Below, piece after piece: positions 40,765-50,700 of a stretch of 64,000 bases of DNA (its first letter is position 1; every line of letters begins with the position of its first letter). The stretch is from a virus: IMG/VR virus record IMGVR_UViG_3300036770_007539, positions 62,001 to 126,000 of that record; one strand, 5' to 3'. Both the position numbers and the translations under genes were made by a program. The notes under the pieces are model-generated. The model was not told the origin of the DNA. It did no database searches and was given only the letters and a program-made list of their open reading frames with translations.

Positions 40765-43101
40765 ATGATGAATGATGATATCATTATTGTAACTGCAGCT
40801 GGCGCCGGAACTTGGCTTAGAGAAAGATTTACTCCTAAAGGCATTCAGCGCTGGTTAACAGAATCGGCAGTATCCGAATACGCTCATAAAATGGACATTT
40901 TACGAGAAGTAGATGACCGCATTTATGAATGGGCAAAAGATCTTTCTGTATATATTGATCTTATGGAAAAAGCTTATGAATCAAATAGGCTTGCAGATCT
41001 TGCGTCTTTAGGCGTTTCTATTAAAAGAACATTAAAAGGAATTTCTTCAGAGATTTCTAAAGTTGAAAAATTAGTTGGAATTTCAGAAGAATCTGAAAAA
41101 GAATTTCTAAGACAGCGGCAACCAGAAATTCCATTTACTACCAAGTTAAAAACTAGATTTTATGAACCCACAGATAGATTCGATCTGTCTAGGGAAGAAA
41201 TTGCTAGAGAGATGCAAAACAGAGCATCTTCAAAAGAAGATCAGTTATTAAAAGAGGCTGGTGTTTTTGATTTTCTAGATGATTGGACTCGTTCCTGGGT
41301 AGCTAAAAAATTAAGAACAGAAAAAGGAAAGCAAAGAGATCGTGCATTAAAATCTTTTTTTAGAACTTCTAAACTTATAATAAATAACTTAAAAAGAGTT
41401 ACTGATAATTTACATAAGTTAAGAGCCCAGGGAGAAATTGGATCTTATCTTGATTCTTTAAAGAAAGTTGAAAGACTTCAAAAAGATTTTCTATATGGTA
41501 GCGGAAAAGAATCTTCGGATAAAACCGAAGAGGGATTTTATTATGTTTATGACACGTATCTTAAAGACATTATAGAAGATTCAATAAGCGCCCCAACAGG
41601 CGGTTCAGGACCGGCTGCCGGTCCTGCTCCTGGGTCTTCTCCCAGCCCTGCTCTTGGTCCTGGTCCTACTCCTCCAGCTCTTGTTCCTGGACCCGCTAGC
41701 ATTGTTTCCCAACCTACTAATCCTATTACTAGCCCAGGCTCACCTGGAACTTTATCTCCGCCGCCTGTGGATCTTGGAACTTTAGGTTTATCACAATCAG
41801 GTGAGAGGGTGCCTGCGGTAAGTGTTACGATTGAGCAAGACGAAGCTCAAAGAGCAGGCAATGATGCACTTCAAGAAATTCAAGATGTTCATAGAGCCCT
41901 TGAATCTGGTGATTCAGAAAAAGCTCAAGAAGAACTTCAGGAATTAACTACCGCAGTTCAAAGAACTTCTATTGAGGCTTTTCAAGCCGGCTCTGCGGTA
42001 GGAGAAAATGTCGGTTCTCCTGAACCTGCTGCGAAGGCTAAGGCAAAATCTGAAAAAAAAGTCAAAAAAACAACAGAACAACCAACTTCAGCTGCAGTCC
42101 CCGCTGGAACTCAAGCTACCGGTGAAACTCCAGAAGAGAGAGACGCTCGACTCAAGAGTCTAATACTAGCACGTTTGAAATCATTTCGTGAAAATGAGGA
42201 AAGTGCGCCTCTTGCGTCGTCAACACCTACCGAGACTGAAGTTACCGAAACTGCTACTGGGTCTGCTGCTGAATCTTCTGCTGCTACTGAATCAGCAAAA
42301 GAGTCCAAGTCCCCAGCTTCTGCCACTGAAACAGCTGCTGCCGAAGGTGGCAAAACATTAATAATAAATCCGCCATTCAAAGCACCAGGAGAAGGAAAAA
42401 CTGCTACCGCTAAAAAAGCGATAACCGCTGCCGAACTTGTTCTTCAAATAAATTTGTCGGACATAAGCGCAGCTGATCTTCAAGGTCATAAAGATTATTT
42501 ACTTGAATTAGGAAGCGCTTTAAATAGTTCATATGACAACATTCTACCGGGACAATTTACTAACTCCATTAGGTCCAAATTACAAAAATTATATAATTTA
42601 ATTCAAGAAAGAAGCAGCGATCTTGAAAAGATTTTGGCACCCGAAGAGTCTTCGGCTCCAGCCTCCACCGCTGAGCCCGCCGCTGTCGAAGGCGAGGCGG
42701 CGCCAATAAATCCGTCAATCGGAACAGAACCAGATGGACCGATAAAAGCTGCCGAACTTGTTCTTAAAACAAATTTATCGGACATTGGTGCAGCTGATCG
42801 TCAAAGTCATAAAAATTATTTATTTGAACTAGAGGGCAAATTAAAAAAACCAATTCCTGGAGTAGAACGCAAACAGCAATTAGATTTATTTAATAAAATT
42901 AAATCAAGAAGATCAACTCTTGTAACGCTTTTAGCATCGGCGAGTTCAAAAGATTTCAATTTTTTAACAAAACTTGCCAGTGCCTCTAATAAATATCAGG
43001 CTGCTCAATATTTGTTAAGCTATTCTCAGCAATTAGAAGATATTGATTTGAATAAAAGCCTTAAACTTTTAGCTCTTGCCGAGGGATTGTTAGATGATTG
43101 A
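40765..43101 (+). CDS. large virion-type protein with internal duplication (778 aa)
   Basis: Starts at ATG 40765 (or the adjacent ATG 40768) after TTAGGA. Helical N-terminus ('YAHKMDILREVDDRIYEWAK'), then Pro/Gly/Ala-rich and Ala/Thr/Ser/Glu-rich linkers. A 32-residue module occurs twice ('AAELVLQINLSDISAADLQG' at 42427 and 'AAELVLKTNLSDIGAADRQS' at 42748). The C-terminus has a diverged copy of the recurrent helical pattern. Looks like an internal head or scaffold-associated protein; no enzymatic motif. Confidence 0.65.
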   Translation: MMNDDIIIVTAAGAGTWLRERFTPKGIQRWLTESAVSEYAHKMDILREVDDRIYEWAKDLSVYIDLMEKAYESNRLADLASLGVSIKRTLKGISSEISKVEKLVGISEESEKEFLRQRQPEIPFTTKLKTRFYEPTDRFDLSREEIAREMQNRASSKEDQLLKEAGVFDFLDDWTRSWVAKKLRTEKGKQRDRALKSFFRTSKLIINNLKRVTDNLHKLRAQGEIGSYLDSLKKVERLQKDFLYGSGKESSDKTEEGFYYVYDTYLKDIIEDSISAPTGGSGPAAGPAPGSSPSPALGPGPTPPALVPGPASIVSQPTNPITSPGSPGTLSPPPVDLGTLGLSQSGERVPAVSVTIEQDEAQRAGNDALQEIQDVHRALESGDSEKAQEELQELTTAVQRTSIEAFQAGSAVGENVGSPEPAAKAKAKSEKKVKKTTEQPTSAAVPAGTQATGETPEERDARLKSLILARLKSFRENEESAPLASSTPTETEVTETATGSAAESSAATESAKESKSPASATETAAAEGGKTLIINPPFKAPGEGKTATAKKAITAAELVLQINLSDISAADLQGHKDYLLELGSALNSSYDNILPGQFTNSIRSKLQKLYNLIQERSSDLEKILAPEESSAPASTAEPAAVEGEAAPINPSIGTEPDGPIKAAELVLKTNLSDIGAADRQSHKNYLFELEGKLKKPIPGVERKQQLDLFNKIKSRRSTLVTLLASASSKDFNFLTKLASASNKYQAAQYLLSYSQQLEDIDLNKSLKLLALAEGLLDD
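42427..42843 (+). repeat. two direct copies of a 32-codon module within the 778-aa gene
   Basis: Copies at 42427-42522 and 42748-42843, 321 nt (107 codons) apart. They start with the same bases (GCTGCCGAACTTGTTCTT) and share AAELVL..NLSDI.AAD.Q.HK.YL.EL. They are separated by an Ala/Pro/Glu linker. Indicates a recent in-gene duplication. Confidence 0.8.
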
Positions 43102-45052
43102 GATGGTAAAAATTGCCAGCAGCCAGTTAACTCGAACACCTGACTATCAAGTAGTTAAGGTTGCTGGAATTTTACGTAGATTGAAAAATTGGATTAAATC
43201 TAAATTTGACCAAGAGTTTCAAAACAAAGTAACTGAATTAGAAAAGGACTCAGCGGTCCACTCTCAAACTCTTAAAGAATTACAAGAACAAATTTTAAAA
43301 GTCCAAGAAGCAATTCAAGATAAAGAGCTTGACGAATATAAAAAAGAATTAACATCTTTAAAAAAATTACTTGCCAGAGCTTTTAAAAATACATCTTCTT
43401 CTTTGACTGCGGTCTCAGAATTATCTAATGAAATTCAATCAAGATTTACATCAGACCTAGCTAAAGACACAGATTATGTCGATAAAGTAAAAAAATGGTT
43501 AAAGGAAGATCAAAAATTTGATCTTCCTTTAAATGAATCTATTAATATTTCATTTAAAGATGTAAAATTTTATTCAGGATTGATTCCTGATAGAATTAAA
43601 AATTTTACCGAATCCAATTGGGAAAGAGGCATTTTTCCATCTTTTAAAAAAGAAAATATTAATGTTGCAAATGTAAATAAAGAAAAACTTCAAGACAACA
43701 TAAAAGCCGCAATTGTCAATGGAACAATTACAAAAGTTGAATTGCAAATGCCAGGACCTTCCGATCGTACTAATGCTCCCGCTACAGGGGTTTTAAATTT
43801 AAGTGTAGAATCTGATTTTTATAAAATTCCAGGAACTGATTATTTTGTCAAAACAAATTTTAAAATTAGAGATACTTCTCCTGGAAAATTCATTAAAAAC
43901 CCAGAAATGTCAGTGTTTATGGTGGGCAATACCACACTAGCGCCTCCATCAGAGCCTCCGGCAAAAGTAACTGCCTCTGATAGAATTTCAATATTAAAAA
44001 ACTTTGAAAATAATTATAGAATAAATTTATATAACTCCTTTATAAGGAGTGCGCAAGCAAATTTAGTTCCTGATGAAATTACCGAGCTTTCAGATTCTCA
44101 ACTTGCTAAGGTAATGGAAAAAGGATATATTAAAAATAACGGTAAAGATCCTATTTTGCCAGTTTTAGCTTTTGGTTGGGCGCAAGCAGCTCATGAATCA
44201 GGAAGAAATCCTACAAGATTACACGGCAATAATATTGGTAATATTATTGCCGACTCGAAATGGATTGAATCTGGAAAGCCATTTTTTATTAAAGGTCACA
44301 GAGATTTTTCTGCGGAAGGTGAGCTTCAAGAAATTAAAGAAACCAAATGGAAGGCATTTTCCACTCCAGAAGAAGGGGCTGCCGAATACTGGGGTTTGTT
44401 AAATAGAAAATATCCAAACACTTTAAAATGGGCGGCAGGAGGGGACCCTCAAAGTGCAGTTATTGATTTAGCTACTGGATATAAATATCAGTATTATACT
44501 GGAGAAATTGATAAATATTCTTCAAGCATAAAGTCATTGTATAATACTTTTATGAAAAATTTAGCACATAATTTTCCTCATTTGTCTAAGGAGACTATAC
44601 AATTAGATGAGAGTCCATTAGAAATTAAAAAATGGAGAGCTGAATATGAAACGGAAAAAAAATCTTTTGCTTTGACGGCGCTAATAAAAGAAGCTCTTGA
44701 TAAGAAAAGCAATCAAAGATCTGATGTTTTAATAAAAATAGAAGGCAGTGATTTAACAGACAATTTAGAATATGCTTCAAATTTATCATTTTTAATTCAA
44801 GATTATTTAAATGGCACAACAAAAATAAAAGAAAAAGATAATAAATTATACATTGAAGCATACTCTTATTGTGGTCAGAATTTTAAACATGGAATAGATG
44901 AACTATCAGAACTTTTATCTAAAGAAATTAATAAAAAAATTAATAAAAATGTCTATGCAATTTCAGCTGAAAATATTATAAGTTTTGCCGAAGAAATTAA
45001 CAATGAAACTTTATCCTCTAACCACAGAAAATTTATTATAAGGTACTCATGA
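43094..45052 (+). CDS. virion protein with lysozyme-like (glucosaminidase/FlgJ-type) domain
   Basis: 652 aa, starting 8 nt before the previous stop after GAGGGA. Coiled-coil N-terminal part (residues 25-110), then a beta-rich region. At residues about 355-490 is a bacterial muramidase-like domain: 'VLAFGWAQAAHESGRNPTRL' (catalytic Glu in AHESG), 'HGNNIGNIIA', 'WKAFSTPEEGAAEYWGLLNR' and 'YPNTLKWAAGGDPQSAVIDL'. This is the fold of FlgJ-like glycoside hydrolases. The C-terminal 150 residues are a separate alpha/beta region. Probably cuts peptidoglycan during DNA entry. Overlaps the next gene by 4 nt. Confidence 0.8.
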   Translation: MIEMVKIASSQLTRTPDYQVVKVAGILRRLKNWIKSKFDQEFQNKVTELEKDSAVHSQTLKELQEQILKVQEAIQDKELDEYKKELTSLKKLLARAFKNTSSSLTAVSELSNEIQSRFTSDLAKDTDYVDKVKKWLKEDQKFDLPLNESINISFKDVKFYSGLIPDRIKNFTESNWERGIFPSFKKENINVANVNKEKLQDNIKAAIVNGTITKVELQMPGPSDRTNAPATGVLNLSVESDFYKIPGTDYFVKTNFKIRDTSPGKFIKNPEMSVFMVGNTTLAPPSEPPAKVTASDRISILKNFENNYRINLYNSFIRSAQANLVPDEITELSDSQLAKVMEKGYIKNNGKDPILPVLAFGWAQAAHESGRNPTRLHGNNIGNIIADSKWIESGKPFFIKGHRDFSAEGELQEIKETKWKAFSTPEEGAAEYWGLLNRKYPNTLKWAAGGDPQSAVIDLATGYKYQYYTGEIDKYSSSIKSLYNTFMKNLAHNFPHLSKETIQLDESPLEIKKWRAEYETEKKSFALTALIKEALDKKSNQRSDVLIKIEGSDLTDNLEYASNLSFLIQDYLNGTTKIKEKDNKLYIEAYSYCGQNFKHGIDELSELLSKEINKKINKNVYAISAENIISFAEEINNETLSSNHRKFIIRYS

Positions 45053-45381
45053 GTGAAGAAGTAAAATTACATCCATATGCTGCGGCTATTCTCCACTATT
45101 TAAAAGGTAAAAAAATAGAAGTTAACAGCGGAGACGTGAAAACTATTTTCAAATTTGCAGAATCGGATGTAAACCAAAAAAATGTTATCAGAGGCACCTT
45201 AGAAGATGCCATGGGTGATGCGCTAATAGTTTCCATAGAAAAAAATAAAAAAAATACTAGAATTTTTCTAAATGTATGGTCAATTAAATCTATTCTTCCA
45301 ATAGAAGAAGATTTATTTGTAAAAGATGTTTACGAAGATGAGTATGAAGGCTTTGCTAAAAATAAAAATAAAAAATTATGA
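45049..45381 (+). CDS. hypothetical protein (110 aa)
   Basis: ATGA overlap upstream and downstream. 'HPYAAAILHYLKGKKIEVNS' and 'IRGTLEDAMGDALIVSIEKN' suggest a small helical/beta domain; the C-terminus is acidic then Lys/Asn-rich (AKNKNKKL). Function unknown. Confidence 0.65.
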   Translation: MSEEVKLHPYAAAILHYLKGKKIEVNSGDVKTIFKFAESDVNQKNVIRGTLEDAMGDALIVSIEKNKKNTRIFLNVWSIKSILPIEEDLFVKDVYEDEYEGFAKNKNKKL

Positions 45382-45803
45382 TTAAAAATGCTTACATAAA
45401 AAAAATAGATGAAAAAACCTGGAGAGTTTATTCTCAAAAGGGTAAAAATTTAGGAACCTTTAAATCTTTAAAGGCTGCAAAAGATCATTTGCAAGAAGTA
45501 GAATTCTTTAAAAATAAAGATCTAAACAAAAATGCACGTTCTGATTTCTATCAAAAAATTATTGAAGCAAAAGAGCACAACCACAAGCACCACAAGCACC
45601 ACAAGCACGATGAAGAAAGTACTTACTCTGCTCTTTTAAGAAAAATTAATAAAGAAAATCCGGAAAACATTAAAAAAGTAATGTCTAATTTTAAAAAAAT
45701 TTTTGAAAATGCTTTAAAAGATGAGACGCCATTGGATGAAATTGAAAAAGTTTGTTTATTAGAATTGCAGGCTAAAAACAAATCAAAGGTTGAAGATGAA
45801 TAA
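45378..45803 (+). CDS. small protein with His-rich tract, phage 'LGTF...AxxHLxxVEFFK' domain
   Basis: 141 aa. The N-terminal 50 residues ('WRVYSQKGKNLGTFKSLKAA' then 'KDHLQEVEFFK') match a small domain I have seen in many T4-like phage structural modules, of unknown function. Residues about 65-76 are a His/Lys repeat (HNHKHHKHHKHD) encoded by three 9-bp units CACAAGCAC, a possible metal-binding tract. The C-terminus is helical. Overlaps the next gene by 8 nt. Confidence 0.65.
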   Translation: MIKNAYIKKIDEKTWRVYSQKGKNLGTFKSLKAAKDHLQEVEFFKNKDLNKNARSDFYQKIIEAKEHNHKHHKHHKHDEESTYSALLRKINKENPENIKKVMSNFKKIFENALKDETPLDEIEKVCLLELQAKNKSKVEDE

Positions 45804-46104
45804 AAGAATGTATAAACTGGCAGCGGCAACTATTGAAATGGGATCTCCCGAAACTGCAGGAAAGGGAATTGCTGATATTGTTAAATTTTTATTGACAAGA
45901 ATTTCTCCAGCAAGCAGACCCGAAGCTTACCGTAAAATGAGAGATAAAATTAAAGAATTAGATCCTATTACCATTTCTTCTAAAAAGACACCTGCTAGCT
46001 CATCTATGGGTCAATCTATTATGTTTATAAAAACTATTTTAATTGGTCACGATAGCAGGTATATTAAATCTGTATTAGAAAATATAATTAAAAATTTAAA
46101 TTAA
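45796..46104 (+). CDS. hypothetical protein (102 aa)
   Basis: ATG 45796 overlaps the previous stop; an in-frame TTG at 45790 is rejected. Helical, basic: 'MYKLAAATIEMGSPETAGKG' then 'IADIVKFLLTRISPASRPEA' and 'MGQSIMFIKTILIGHDSRYI'. No family recognised; probably part of the virion assembly operon. Confidence 0.6.
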   Translation: MNKRMYKLAAATIEMGSPETAGKGIADIVKFLLTRISPASRPEAYRKMRDKIKELDPITISSKKTPASSSMGQSIMFIKTILIGHDSRYIKSVLENIIKNLN

Positions 46105-46105
46105 A

Positions 46106-46864
46106 ATGTTAAACTTTAACAGAAAACCTTTTTTTGAACAAATTTATCTTGGCTCTAATCCAAAAGAGATTCAAGATTTGCAAATATTAAAAAAATCAGG
46201 TATAAATTCTTTATTATTTTTAGATGCAAAAAGCAATTTAAATGAAGCTATTGATAAATATTTTGAAAATAATACGGTAATTCCAATTGATTTATCTAGT
46301 CAAGATGTTCTTAAATATTTAGAAAGAAACTTGAGATCCATTTTAACCAAGCAGCCAATTTATATTGCTTCTGATATAAAATCAAAGCTTGGATTGGTTA
46401 TTGGTATGTATAAAATATTAAAATTAAAAAATATAAAATTTGATAATTTATTACAAGAAATAACAAATTCTCCTATTATTAGATATGGTCAAGACAATGT
46501 TCCCCCTCAGATTATAAAAAGATGGAATGAATTTTTAAAAAATATGATTTCTCCATCAAAAAGTCCAGAAGAAGCCTTGGAAAAAGAACTAGAGGACAAA
46601 TTATCAATTCAAGATGGAAAACTAGATAATTTTAATATTAGACCTTTGTTATATAAAATATATGAAATAAATAATGAAAATTTACCTTCCTTTGCCCCAC
46701 ACGCTGATACGCCGATAATTTCTTCCGATCCTAGCTTAGAAATAGCATCAAATGAAAATTCATATGATACCATGCCTCAAATAGGTCAATACAGTAATTT
46801 AGGACCAATCAGAGGAGCCGGAGCAGTTGAAGGCGCAGGACCACTCAATATTTTTCAATACTAA
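46106..46864 (+). CDS. virion-type protein resembling a degenerate dual-specificity phosphatase
   Basis: 252 aa. The first 130 residues read like a DSP/PTP fold: 'FFEQIYLGSNPKEIQDLQIL', 'KKSGINSLLFLDAKSN', 'NNTVIPIDLSSQDVLKYL', then 'QPIYIASDIKSKLGLVIGMY' at the P-loop position. The signature HCxxGxxR is lost: His and Cys are replaced by Ala and Ser, the Arg is missing and the loop is shorter. If the fold is right it is catalytically dead and has become structural. The C-terminal 70 residues are Gly/Pro/Asn-rich, ending GAGPLNIFQY. Confidence 0.6.
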   Translation: MLNFNRKPFFEQIYLGSNPKEIQDLQILKKSGINSLLFLDAKSNLNEAIDKYFENNTVIPIDLSSQDVLKYLERNLRSILTKQPIYIASDIKSKLGLVIGMYKILKLKNIKFDNLLQEITNSPIIRYGQDNVPPQIIKRWNEFLKNMISPSKSPEEALEKELEDKLSIQDGKLDNFNIRPLLYKIYEINNENLPSFAPHADTPIISSDPSLEIASNENSYDTMPQIGQYSNLGPIRGAGAVEGAGPLNIFQY

Positions 46865-46865
46865 T

Positions 46866-47597
46866 ATGATTGACAAGTTAGCAGCATCATTAGATATGTC
46901 TTTTAAAGTTCCAGATTCTGAAAAAAGAATCGCTCAAACATCTTTGAGGAACTTTTTAACTACCGTAAATGGTCTTTCCATTGCCAAAGACCATTTGGAT
47001 TTAATGTATGGTCCATTTAAGAAAGCTCAATCTATTTCAGTAGAGGCTTTGACAAAATTTAGGGGAAAGTTAAATAGATTTAAAAATCAAATGAAAAAAA
47101 ATTTTAAAAAAGTAAGAGAACATGCTTTTAATGCATTAAAAACTTTTAATTATTTTTCAACTGATACTCATTGTATAGAATTAATTAATGCTTTCAAAGA
47201 GTCAATGAATGATTTAATTCAATCGGTTATTAAGTTTATTGAAATTTTAAATGATTTTAAAGTAGATGACTTTAAAGATAAAGTTATTATTGCCATTGAT
47301 AATATCAAAAAAGAATCGGCTCAAATAGAATCTTTAATTAGAGATAGGATTATTGATCATATTAAAAAGAATATAATTGGAGAAAGTTGGATCACTAGCG
47401 ATAATAATGTTAAATCTTTGGAAGAAAAAGTTCCAATGGTTATAGAGATTTATAAAAAAATTAATGAGGGCAAAGATTTGAATGATCACGAAAGCTTTGT
47501 TCAAATTCAAAAAAAACCACAAAGTTTAAATTTCAGCGACTCTCAAAGAGTTTTGTATCCTCAAGATATGAGACAAGAAGGTCAGACCAGCACATAA
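46866..47597 (+). CDS. helical hypothetical virion-type protein (243 aa)
   Basis: Start at ATG 46866, 1 nt after the previous stop; an upstream in-frame ATG (46827) is inside the previous gene. Long Lys-rich helices ('LNRFKNQMKKNFKKVREHAF', 'LIQSVIKFIEILNDFKVDDF') and a hydrophilic C-terminus. No motif. Followed by the small gene at 47605. Confidence 0.65.
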   Translation: MIDKLAASLDMSFKVPDSEKRIAQTSLRNFLTTVNGLSIAKDHLDLMYGPFKKAQSISVEALTKFRGKLNRFKNQMKKNFKKVREHAFNALKTFNYFSTDTHCIELINAFKESMNDLIQSVIKFIEILNDFKVDDFKDKVIIAIDNIKKESAQIESLIRDRIIDHIKKNIIGESWITSDNNVKSLEEKVPMVIEIYKKINEGKDLNDHESFVQIQKKPQSLNFSDSQRVLYPQDMRQEGQTST

Positions 47598-47604
47598 GGA
47601 TTTT

Positions 47605-47739
47605 ATGGGATTCATCAAAATAGGCGATGCAACGCCAATTTTAAAAGTGTTAAGCGAAGAAGAACTTAAACAAGAAAAAAATAAAATTAAAAAAGAAAAT
47701 CAAGAAAATATTAATTCAGATAATAGCAATAAAAAATAA
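47605..47739 (+). CDS. small protein (44 aa) whose N-terminus resembles the prohead protease
   Basis: TAAGGA precedes ATG 47605. MGFIKIGDATPILKVLSEEE is followed by a Lys/Asn/Glu-rich coil. The N-terminal FIKIGDATPI resembles FVKIGEAISI at the start of the next gene (47797), suggesting a partial duplication of its 5' end. Function unknown. Confidence 0.6.
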   Translation: MGFIKIGDATPILKVLSEEELKQEKNKIKKENQENINSDNSNKK

Positions 47740-47796
47740 CACATGCTATTAAGCTGACATATTGAAGTGAAGTTTTTATGGATAAAAGGATTGTAA

Positions 47797-50700
47797 ATGT
47801 TTGTAAAAATAGGTGAAGCAATTTCCATTACCGCTGCGGATATTGAAAATTCTGAAAATGTACTTTCAGATCCGGAAATTCAAAATAAATTTGAAAAAAT
47901 TGCAAAAGAATTAAAAATTATTGCCCCTAAAGGAGATGATTTTCTTTATTTTAGTGCAGTAATGATGCATGCAGCTGAACATGCTGCTCTTAATGATGAT
48001 GGTTCTTTTAAAGTAACAGCTTCGGGGGATCCAGTTAAAGTTTGGTGGGAGAAAAAAGGAGAGTCGGTAATTTGGAAAAGCAATGATTCAAATTTGCGAC
48101 CATATAAAAATAACAATTGTTTCATTGCTGGAACTAAAATTTTAATGTCCGATGGTTCCGTTAAGAACATTGAAGATATTCAAGTAGGCGATGAAGTAAT
48201 CACGCATAAAAATAACTTTAAAAAAGTTTTAGAAATTTCTCACAGACCCTATAGTGGAAAATTATTAACTTTAAAAATTAAAAACAATGAAAAAATACAT
48301 TGTACTCCAGAGCATCCATTTTATCATGCAGATTTATCTGGTTATTATACTAAAGGTTTAAAGTCTTTAACAGAAAGAAAAAAGAACAGCTCTTCTTTTA
48401 AGACTGCTTTTAAATTTTCTGAAATTAATAAACTATCAGTAGGAGATCTTCTAACCTCTCCGGTAATTAGACATGAGATTTCTACTGGAACAATTAATCC
48501 TAATCGAGCTAAAATTCTTGGAATCTTTGCAGCTGAAGGATGTTATACTAAAAAATATGACAAAAGACAGGGTATTAGATTTACCATAGGCATACATGAA
48601 GAAAAAACCGCTTCAAGCATTAAAGAAGTATTTGAAGAGGAATTCCCAGAATGTTCTGTCAGAGTTTTACCGGAGCCCGAGCGCTCTGTTATTTCTATCA
48701 CTGCCACCGGAGGAAATATTGCTGAATATTTCTTCTATCACGTAGGAGAAATGTCAGACCAGAAAAAATTAAGTAAAGAACTAGTTTACGCAGATGAAGA
48801 TTCTAAAAAAGCGTTCTTGTCTGGATATATTGATGGTGATGGCTGCCTAACGGATTACAATAAATTAATTATAATTACAACCTCTCCTCACCTAGCCTAC
48901 CAAACAAGAACAATGTTAAATTCAATGAACATTGGGTCTTCATTGCGTAGAAAAAATACGAGTGAAGGAAAAATAAAAATATTACAAAATTATAAAGAAT
49001 ATAATTGCAAAGACCATTATCGAGTAGAGATATACGGTGATGCTTATAAAAAATTAGAACTAGAAAAATATACTAATAAATATAAATTTAAAGATTGCAC
49101 TCATAGAGTTATATCTAACTTTGAAAAAGATCATTGCCTTCATGTTATAACGGGAATAGAAGAAAATGATTTTAATGGAATGGTTTATAATTTTGAAGTT
49201 GAAGATGATCATTCCTACGTTGCAAATGGTATAGTTACTCATAATTGCGACATTTTCCCCGAATCCGAACTTATTGCTGCCCACAAAAGATGGGTAGGCA
49301 AGCCTTTATGTCTTGATCATAAAAGCTCTTCAGTTGATATGATTCGAGGGTTAATCGTAGATACTTATTATGATAGAAAATTAAAAAGAGTTGTTGCACT
49401 TTGCGCATTGGATAAGAAAAATTATCCAGATTTAGCCAGAAAAGTATCAACCGGTTATGCTGCGTCTGTTTCAATGGGAACAGGAGTTGGCAAGGCAATT
49501 TGTTATGATTGTGGCAACGTTGCTAGAACAGAACATGATTTTTGTTCTCACATGAAAAATAAATCATGTTACGGGGAAGTTAATTTGGATCTTAATCCAA
49601 TAGAACTATCCATTGTTGTCAACGGAGCAGATCCAAAAGCAAAAATTAAAACAATTATTGCTGCTGCAAATAGTATAGCAAAATATGTTGAAATGAAAGA
49701 AGATGAACTTTCTAAAGTGGAGCCAGAATTAAAAAATAATCGTTTTAAAGATATGCTCTCATCTTTAGAAAATGTTACAGCGCAATTAAATCAATTAAAA
49801 GAGGAAATTGAAAAGCTGTCAGAAGAAATGCAAGGCGAGGAAGAAACCTCTTCAGAAGATTCAAGTGATAGTTTAGAAAAGGAAGCTTCTGATAAATCAT
49901 CGGAATATGCACTAAAAAGCATTTCCAATAAATTAGATACAATATTTGAAAAAATTAACAAACTTTATAGTTTTAATAAGGATGAACAAATGACTACTAA
50001 GAAACAAGCTTATTTCCAAGGTGGCGGCGGAATGAACGAGCCACAAACATATGCAAAAGAAGATGCGGATACAATTCGTAATACCAAAGATAAACAAATG
50101 GGCGGTCAAATGAATACTGGTCCAGTTGACGGAATGCATCCAGGATATGAATCTTTTGGCGAATCAGAAGAAGCACGCAAACGTAGACTTCAACGCTTAG
50201 CTGAAGAAGAAATGCGTTCAATTCGTCGTCAAGCAGCATTAGAAGTTGCCAAAGAAAATCTTGCCAAAAAGCAAGCATATTTCCAAGGCGGTGGTGGTGC
50301 AAATGAACCACAAACCTATACAAAAGAAGATGCTGATAAAATTCGTAATACTCAAGATAAGCAAATGGTTGGAGCGTCTCCATTTCCCAATACCGGTGAT
50401 GTAGACGGTTTATTTCCAGGCGACCAAGATAAAAAAGAAAAACTTTCTCGTGCAAAACTCACTGCACGTTTCTTAAAAGCAGCTGCAGCTAATGGTAATG
50501 ACGATCTTGCAAATTCACGCTGGGAAGTTTTTGCTGATAAAAAACTCGTTTTCTCAGCTAGCGTTAATGAAATTACTGGTGGTCGCTCAAATGCCCTTTA
50601 TGATTCAGTTGCTAATGAGGGCTTTGGTCGCTCATTAATTGCAAAAATCCGAACTAATGGCTTGGAAAAAGTTGCCACCATGTATAAATCAGCACAAGCA

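Noticed and set aside
47777-47815. Tiny ORF (12 codons) before the protease gene
   Set aside because: It contains the ribosome binding site of the protease gene and has no ribosome binding site of its own.
49997-50455. Minus-strand 152-codon frame opposite the scaffold leader
   Set aside because: Shadow of a gene with strong codon bias; His/Leu/Tyr-rich product, no ribosome binding site.
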